Assembly (NCBI RefSeq): GCF_001428255.1
Contig: NZ_LMRW01000023.1
Span: 398,023-462,022, forward strand
DNA: 64,000 bases
DNA from: Agromyces sp. Soil535
Lineage (GTDB): Bacteria; Actinomycetota; Actinomycetes; Actinomycetales; Microbacteriaceae
Direction of reading: 5' to 3'
Shown: positions 59,273 through 64,000 of the stretch, piece by piece
Layout of the letters: the number at the start of each line of letters is the position of its first letter
How positions within the stretch are numbered: position 1 is the stretch's first letter
Notes under the pieces: model-generated
Told to the model about the DNA's origin: nothing
The model's database searches: none
What the model saw: only the letters and a program-made list of their open reading frames with translations
Position numbers and translations under genes: made by a program

Positions 59273-59942
59273 TTCTGCCCCCGGGCCCCTCACGAAGAGC
59301 GATCGCACGCGTGCGCACATCCGCGGGTTCGCGATGCGCTCGTTCCGTGAACGTGGCTATGACGCAACGACGATTCGACTCATTGCACAGGAGGCGGGAG
59401 TCTCGGTCGGCACGACGCACTACCACTTCCCGTCGAAGCACCACCTCGTCCAAGAGCTCTACCTCGACGTGCAGTACGCGCACCGGGCTGCTGCCGAGCC
59501 CGTCCTCGAGACGACCGGCGACCTGATCGAACGGCTGGGAATCGTCTATCGCACCGGGCTCGAAGGCCTCGCCCCGTTCCATCGCTTCGCGCCAGAATTC
59601 CTCTCGGCCGCCGTCTCCCCGCGCTCACCGATCAACCCGTTGTCGACGGAGTCCGCGCCGGCCCTCGGCATCGTCCTCGACCTGTTCCGATCGGCACTCG
59701 CGGGAGCGAAGCACTCCCTACCGACCGACTTTGAGCGCGCGTTGCCGAACGCGCTCGTGCTCGGCCATCTCCTGCTCGCGTTGTTCTGGGTGTATGACAC
59801 GTCGCCTGGTCAGGAGCGTAGTTTCCGACTTCTCGAGCGGGGACTCCGCCTTCTTCGGGGTGTCCTCCCACTCACGCGCGTGCCGATGCTGCGTGCGCCG
59901 TTGCGCGAGCTACTCGATCTCGTCGCGGAGGTGCAGGCGTGA
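59265..59942 (+). CDS. TetR family transcriptional regulator
   Basis: A 225-residue regulator. The HTH lies at about residues 14-57: RAHIRGFAMRSFRERGYDAT then IAQEAGVSVGTTHYHFPSKH. A helical ligand-binding domain of about 160 residues follows, with no recognisable ligand signature. Placed directly after fadAB and translationally coupled (GTGA) to a membrane protein. It may control that protein, itself, or fadAB. Start at 59265 chosen from the -10 position; an ATG-led frame from 59241 lies upstream of the transcription start. Confidence 0.9.
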   Translation: MFSSAPGPLTKSDRTRAHIRGFAMRSFRERGYDATTIRLIAQEAGVSVGTTHYHFPSKHHLVQELYLDVQYAHRAAAEPVLETTGDLIERLGIVYRTGLEGLAPFHRFAPEFLSAAVSPRSPINPLSTESAPALGIVLDLFRSALAGAKHSLPTDFERALPNALVLGHLLLALFWVYDTSPGQERSFRLLERGLRLLRGVLPLTRVPMLRAPLRELLDLVAEVQA

Positions 59943-60517
59943 GCGTCGATGCCGCAGCGACGCGCCACCGTACCCCGTCGCCGCGGAGCGCGGCACGGCC
60001 GATGGCGTTCACCTTCGGGGAGTTCGCCCGCGGCGCCCTTGGTGCCTGGGGGTGGTTCTTATTGATGTCGATCCTGGGGCTCGCTATTGCGCCCGTGATC
60101 TCGGCGTGGGAGACCGGGATCACCTGGGGGTATGACGACTGGCTCGACGACATCGGATTCACGATCTTCATGTGGGTCATCTACGGAGGGATGTTCGTGC
60201 TTGCGTGGTCGATGGGGGCGCTCTTTCTCGGCGCGCCGCTCGCCTACCTGCTCGGATTCCTGTTGCGCACTGTGCCCGGCATTCGGATCCACCTCGTGGC
60301 GTTCACGCTCTTCGGCATCGGCGTCGGGATTGCCGTCGCTTGGACGACGCCGTTCCCCAGCGGACTCCTACCGTGGCCGACCACGGCGACACCGTTCTTG
60401 CTCGCCGCTGGGATCGCCATTCCGCTCGGCTGGCATCGCACTGCGCGGCGTGCGCTCGAGGACGACGCCGCTGCAACGCGATCCGTGTGCATCGCGCCGG
60501 CACTGCCGGAGGACTGA
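59939..60517 (+). CDS. Membrane protein coupled to the TetR regulator
   Basis: A 192-residue protein with a basic N-terminal tail and about four to five membrane segments (GAWGWFLLMSILGLAIAPVI, FTIFMWVIYGGMFVLAWSMG, ALFLGAPLAYLLGFLL, LVAFTLFGIGVGIAVAW and FLLAAGIAIPLGW). No transporter or enzyme motif is recognised. Its GTG start overlaps the tetR stop (GTGA), so it is expressed with the regulator, as in efflux or stress-response pairs, but the function is unknown. Confidence 0.75.
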   Translation: MSVDAAATRHRTPSPRSAARPMAFTFGEFARGALGAWGWFLLMSILGLAIAPVISAWETGITWGYDDWLDDIGFTIFMWVIYGGMFVLAWSMGALFLGAPLAYLLGFLLRTVPGIRIHLVAFTLFGIGVGIAVAWTTPFPSGLLPWPTTATPFLLAAGIAIPLGWHRTARRALEDDAAATRSVCIAPALPED

Positions 60518-60525
60518 CCGGGCCG

Positions 60526-62472
60526 TCAGACCCGCGGCTGGGGGCGCGTGTCGGTCGACACGCTCTCGAGGCCGGCGCCGCGCGCGTGGGGAAGCTTGGA
60601 GCCGAGCACCATCGCGGTCACGTCGCGCGCGATGTGCTGAGGGGTGAGTCCGACGCGCTCGAGGATGTCGGCGCGCGAACCGTGCTCGAGGAACTCGTCG
60701 GGCAGTCCGATCTCGGTGACCGCGGTGTCCACGTCGGCCTCGCGGAGGTCCTGGCGGATGCGCGTGCCGATGCCGCCGACGCGGATGCCGTCCTCGAGGC
60801 TCACGACGATCCGGTGGTCGCGCGCGAGCTCGATCACGCTGCGCGGAACGGGCACCACCCAACGCGGGTCGACGACGGTGGCGCCGATCCCCTGCGCCTC
60901 GAGCCGTTCGGCCACCTGGAGCCCGATGCCCGCCATGGGGCCGACTGTGACGACCAGCACGTCCTTCCGGCCCGACTCCGCAAGCACGTCGACGCCGTCG
61001 TGCGTGCGTCGGATCGCGTCGAAGTCCACGCCGACCGTGCCCTTCGGGAACCGCAGCACCGTGGGCGCGTCGTCGACGGCCACGGCCTCGCCGAGCTCCT
61101 CCGCGAGTCGCACGGAGTCGCGTGGGGCAGCAATGCGGATGCCGGGCACGACCTGCAGGATCGACAGGTCCCAGACACCGTGGTGGCTCGGCCCGTCGGG
61201 GCCGGTGACGCCGGCGCGGTCGAGCACGAACGTGACGCCGGCCTTGTGCAGCGCGACATCCATGAGCACCTGGTCGAATGCGCGATTGATGAACGTCGCG
61301 TAGACGGCGACCACCGGATGCAGCCCACCGAACGCGAGGCCGGCTGCGGACGTCGCCGCGTGCTGCTCGGCGATGCCCACGTCGAACACGCGGTTCGGGA
61401 ACCGCTCGGCCATGCGGTGCAGGCCGGTGGGTCTCAGCATGGCGGCCGTGATGCCGACGAGCCGCTCATTGCGCTCGGCCTGGCGAACGAGTTCGCCTGC
61501 GAACACGTTGGTCCACGACGGCGCGGATGCCGCCTCGAGCGACTCCCCCGTCTCGGGATCGATCTGGCCGACGGCGTGGAACTGGTCGGCGACGTCGTTG
61601 CGCGCCGGCTCGTAGCCGCGACCCTTGTCGGTGATCGTGTGCACGATGACGGGGGCGCCGTAGTCCTTCGCCTGCCGGAGCGCCGCCTCCATGGCGCGTT
61701 CGTCGTGGCCGTCGACGGGGCCGATGTACTTGATGTCGAGATTCGAGTAGAGCGCCTCATTGCCCGTGACGCGACTCAGGAACCCGTGCAGGCCGCCGCG
61801 CACGCCACGGTAGAACGCGCGGGCCGGCTGGCCGAGACGGTCGAACGCGCGACGGCTCGAGAGGTGCAGGTTGCGGTAGGTCTGCTTCGTGCGCACGCTG
61901 TCGAGGAACCGTGCCATGCCGCCGATCGTCGGGGCATAGGAGCGGCCGTTGTCGTTCACGATGACGATCAGCTTGCGAGTGTTGTCGTCGGAGATGTTGT
62001 TGAGCGCCTCCCACGTCATGCCGCCGGTGAGCGCGCCGTCGCCGACGACCGCGACGACGTGCCGGTCGTCCTGGCCGGTCATCTCGAACGCCTTCGAGAT
62101 GCCGTCGGCCCACGACAGCGAGCTGGACGCGTGAGAGCTCTCGACGATGTCGTGCTCGGATTCGGACCGCTGCGGATAGCCGGCGATGCCTCCCGTCTGG
62201 CGGAGCGTCGACAGGTCCTTGCGCCCGGTGAGGAGCTTGTGCACGTACGACTGGTGGCCCGTGTCGAACACGATGGCGTCGCGCGGCGAATCGAACACGC
62301 GGTGGATCGCGATGGTCATCTCGACGACGCCGAGGTTCGGTCCCAGGTGTCCGCCCGTCTTCGACACTGATGCGACGAGGTACTCGCGGATCTCGGCCGC
62401 GAGCTGCTCGAGCTGCTCGTGACTCAGCGCGTCGAGGTCGCGCGGTCCCGAGATCGTCTCGAGCAGGGTCAT
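60526..62472 (-). CDS. dxs: 1-Deoxy-D-xylulose-5-phosphate synthase
   Basis: A 648-residue thiamine-diphosphate enzyme that starts the MEP pathway (pyruvate + glyceraldehyde 3-phosphate to DXP), giving isoprenoids and feeding thiamine and B6 routes. Marks: [13 protein letters not shown], the TPP-binding [16 protein letters not shown], active-site region [13 protein letters not shown] and the transketolase pyrimidine domain with [14 protein letters not shown] and [18 protein letters not shown] at 62472, with AAAGG upstream; the extension to 62517 is not supported. Convergent with the TetR-coupled membrane protein gene. Confidence 0.96.
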   Translation of the reverse strand: MTLLETISGPRDLDALSHEQLEQLAAEIREYLVASVSKTGGHLGPNLGVVEMTIAIHRVFDSPRDAIVFDTGHQSYVHKLLTGRKDLSTLRQTGGIAGYPQRSESEHDIVESSHASSSLSWADGISKAFEMTGQDDRHVVAVVGDGALTGGMTWEALNNISDDNTRKLIVIVNDNGRSYAPTIGGMARFLDSVRTKQTYRNLHLSSRRAFDRLGQPARAFYRGVRGGLHGFLSRVTGNEALYSNLDIKYIGPVDGHDERAMEAALRQAKDYGAPVIVHTITDKGRGYEPARNDVADQFHAVGQIDPETGESLEAASAPSWTNVFAGELVRQAERNERLVGITAAMLRPTGLHRMAERFPNRVFDVGIAEQHAATSAAGLAFGGLHPVVAVYATFINRAFDQVLMDVALHKAGVTFVLDRAGVTGPDGPSHHGVWDLSILQVVPGIRIAAPRDSVRLAEELGEAVAVDDAPTVLRFPKGTVGVDFDAIRRTHDGVDVLAESGRKDVLVVTVGPMAGIGLQVAERLEAQGIGATVVDPRWVVPVPRSVIELARDHRIVVSLEDGIRVGGIGTRIRQDLREADVDTAVTEIGLPDEFLEHGSRADILERVGLTPQHIARDVTAMVLGSKLPHARGAGLESVSTDTRPQPRV

Positions 62473-62520
62473 GCGGAACCGCCTTTCACCGAACGCCTCG
62501 GTAGGGCGAGGCATCAAATG

Positions 62521-62526
62521 ATTCTA
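62521..62526 (-). promoter_or_regulatory. -10 box of dxs
   Basis: Minus-strand TAGAAT, 48 bases before the dxs ATG; the leader contains the Shine-Dalgarno. No clear -35. Confidence 0.5.
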
Positions 62527-62635
62527 CGCGACCCCGCCGCGGGCGCCCGTGTGCCACTGGTGTCTCGGCAATCGGCGGAGGAGAATGACGCCGAGGGCCC
62601 CCGGGACCCGACGGGCGGGCCAGGTGGAGGCTGCC

Positions 62636-63817
62636 ATGACGGTCCGTCCTACACGACTCGCGGAAGTCGCGGGCTTCAGCATCGACCGGGTCGCCGCCGC
62701 CGCGGGAGACGACCCCGACGTCCTGCGGCTCGAGAACCTCGACACCGACCTCGCGCCGCCGGCTGAGGCCGTCGAGGCGACTCGGGATGCCATCGGAGCG
62801 CTGTCGTCGAACTCGTACCTGCCGTTCACGGGCAGGCCGGAGTTGTGCCGCGCGGTCGCCGAACGGGTGCACCTGCGGTCCGGGACCGAGTACGACTCCG
62901 GCACTGAGGTGGTGATCACCGCGAGCGACGGTGACGGCCTGCTCGACGCCCTGCTCGCGGTCACGGATCCCGGCGACGAGGTCATCCTGACCGACCCCAC
63001 CTACGCCGGCATGCTCAACCGTGTTCGGCTCGCCGGCGCCTCGCCCCACCTCGTGCCGATGCGCGTCGTGGAGGGGGCATGGCGCCTCGACCTCGATGAG
63101 CTCGCCGGCGCGGTCGGCCCCGCCACGCGAGCGATCATGCTCCAGAATCCGTCGTTCCCGTCGGGTTACCTGCTCACCGACGACGAGTGGCACGCGATCG
63201 CCAGGATCTGCGTCGACCACGATCTCTGGTTGGTCTACTGGGCGTTCATGGAGGGCATCGTCTATGACAGCGCGCCGATCCTCCATCCCGTCGCATACCC
63301 GGGCATGCGGGAACGCACGATCATCGTCGGCACCGTCTCGATGGAGCAGCGCATGATCGGATGGCGCATCGGATGGATCGTCGCGCCCGCCGCCGTGATG
63401 GCCGATCTCTCGATGGTGCACATCTACAACGGGATCGTCGCGGGCGGCTTCGCGCAAGCCGGGGCCGTGGCGGCGCTCACGACCCCCGACGACGGCCTCG
63501 CCGCCAGCGTCGCGGAGTGGCAGCGACGACGTGACACGGTCAACGCGGAGCTGCGCGGGCTGCCGGTCGTCCCGGCGGCGGGCGGCTGGTCGCAGCTGCT
63601 CGACGCACGGGCGCTGGGCGTCGAGCCCGGCGACCTCTCGCGCGCCCTGCTCGCGCACCAGGTGGCGGCGACGCCCATGACCGGCTGGGGCGGCGTGATC
63701 GCGGACCGTCACCTCAGGCTGGTGTTCAGTCGGGAGCCCGTCAAGCGCCTGATGCTGCTCGGCGAGCGGATGATGGGCGCTCTCGATGACCTCGGGGTGC
63801 CCTCAACCCTCCGCTGA
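62636..63817 (+). CDS. Aminotransferase-fold protein lacking the PLP lysine
   Basis: A 393-residue protein with the overall layout of class I/II aminotransferases (fold type I): YLPFTGRPELCRAVAERV, ITDP-like LTDPTYAGM, QNPSFPSGYLL, VGTVSMEQRMIGWRIGW and RLVFS. The positions that bind PLP are altered: Met236 stands where the Schiff-base Lys should be, Phe174 for the ring-contacting Asn, Trp202 for the pyridine-pairing Asp and Met205 for the Tyr. The phosphate-binding Arg244 and substrate-carboxylate Arg361 remain. The frame is open and codon use normal, so it is not a decaying pseudogene by eye. It is probably not a PLP aminotransferase; it may bind an amino acid-like ligand. Good Shine-Dalgarno GGTGGAGG. 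Confidence 0.85.
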   Translation: MTVRPTRLAEVAGFSIDRVAAAAGDDPDVLRLENLDTDLAPPAEAVEATRDAIGALSSNSYLPFTGRPELCRAVAERVHLRSGTEYDSGTEVVITASDGDGLLDALLAVTDPGDEVILTDPTYAGMLNRVRLAGASPHLVPMRVVEGAWRLDLDELAGAVGPATRAIMLQNPSFPSGYLLTDDEWHAIARICVDHDLWLVYWAFMEGIVYDSAPILHPVAYPGMRERTIIVGTVSMEQRMIGWRIGWIVAPAAVMADLSMVHIYNGIVAGGFAQAGAVAALTTPDDGLAASVAEWQRRRDTVNAELRGLPVVPAAGGWSQLLDARALGVEPGDLSRALLAHQVAATPMTGWGGVIADRHLRLVFSREPVKRLMLLGERMMGALDDLGVPSTLR

Positions 63818-63865
63818 CCCATCGCAGACGCGAGCGGGGGCCGAGCCCTTCCTGCGGGTTCTGAC

Positions 63866-63906
63866 GGTGGTCGCAACACCCTGATTTTCAGGAGGTTGCG
63901 GCCACC
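63866..63906. repeat. Two-tier inverted repeat in the terminal intergenic stretch
   Basis: GGTGGTCGCAAC ... GTTGCGGCCACC (12-base arms, one mismatch) encloses a second perfect 5-bp pair CCTGA/TCAGG around TTT. It begins 49 bases after the aminotransferase-like stop and could terminate that gene. It may also belong to an insertion-sequence end: the reverse reading GTGTTGCGACCACCG resembles sequences I associate with IS481-type ends, but this is uncertain. A related motif (cgttttcaggggatcg) follows. No gene can be called in 63818-64000. Confidence 0.5.
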
Positions 63907-64000
63907 GTGTCGTTTTCAGGGGATCGTGCGGAGCTGAGGGCGGAGTTCCTCTCGTGATCATCATGGCCGCGTACTCGCTGGTGCTCGACTTCGACATGAT

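Noticed and set aside
60172..62370. Plus-strand open frame of about 730 codons
   Set aside because: Antisense to dxs and partly overlapping the membrane protein gene; composition is typical of a GC shadow, with no recognisable domain.
63803..63997. Minus-strand frame at the window end
   Set aside because: It runs across the nested inverted repeat and the end of the aminotransferase-like gene, with no ribosome binding site and no domain.

Overview
The window is GC-rich actinobacterial chromosome, most likely from the family Microbacteriaceae (an Agromyces- or Leifsonia-like organism). I infer this from the G/C-loaded third codon positions, the GTG starts, the TANNNT -10 boxes, and a gene order that follows the conserved actinobacterial core (pyr operon, mihF/gmk, nusB/efp, aro cluster, mltG, ruvX, alaS, rpsD, rarA, rsh, secFD, yajC, ruvBAC, yebC, pdxTS, HIT, thrS). 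No prophage, CRISPR array or complete transposon is present.

Region by region. Positions 1-9.4 kb hold a minus-strand pyrimidine operon, pyrR-pyrB-pyrC-PH-like membrane protein-carA-carB-pyrF-(mihF::gmk). Every junction overlaps, and a PyrR-binding RNA hairpin lies just before the pyrR ribosome binding site. Positions 9.5-15.5 kb hold a DoxX-like membrane protein, a glycosyltransferase, aroQ-efp-nusB, and a large secreted phytase-esterase/glycerophosphodiesterase fusion. Positions 15.6-24.3 kb hold a tightly packed minus-strand run alaS-ruvX-mltG-aroE-aroC-aroK-aroB; mltG carries a 30-bp tandem repeat. Positions 24.4-31.9 kb hold rpsD, rarA, a membrane-anchored cyclophilin, a DUF349 protein, an AbiEi-like protein and the (p)ppGpp enzyme Rsh. 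Positions 31.9-44.9 kb hold secretion (secDF, yajC), Holliday-junction processing (ruvABC), yebC, vitamin B6 synthesis (pdxST), a CPBP protease, HIT, thrS and a HAD phosphatase. Positions 45-49.8 kb are the most accessory part: a quinone oxidoreductase, three small hypothetical genes, four tRNA genes (Val, Cys, Gly on minus; a second Val on plus), a solitary PemK/MazF toxin and an ammonium transporter preceded by a GlnR-like box. Positions 50-60.5 kb hold zapE, a sulfurtransferase-sufE pair, an alpha/beta hydrolase, DUF3000 plus an RNase D-like protein, the fadA-fadB beta-oxidation operon, and a leaderless TetR gene coupled to a membrane protein. The end holds dxs and an aminotransferase-fold protein that has lost its PLP lysine.

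The most notable observations are: the aminotransferase-fold protein in which four core cofactor-binding residues, including the Schiff-base lysine, are replaced; a strongly over-represented octamer CGGATGCC that also forms inverted pairs in intergenic hairpins, reminiscent of DNA uptake sequences; a recurrent architecture with the -10 hexamer six or seven bases from the start codon, implying many leaderless transcripts; a TetR operator palindrome centred on its own start codon; the mihF::gmk fusion; and a GlnR-type operator before amt.
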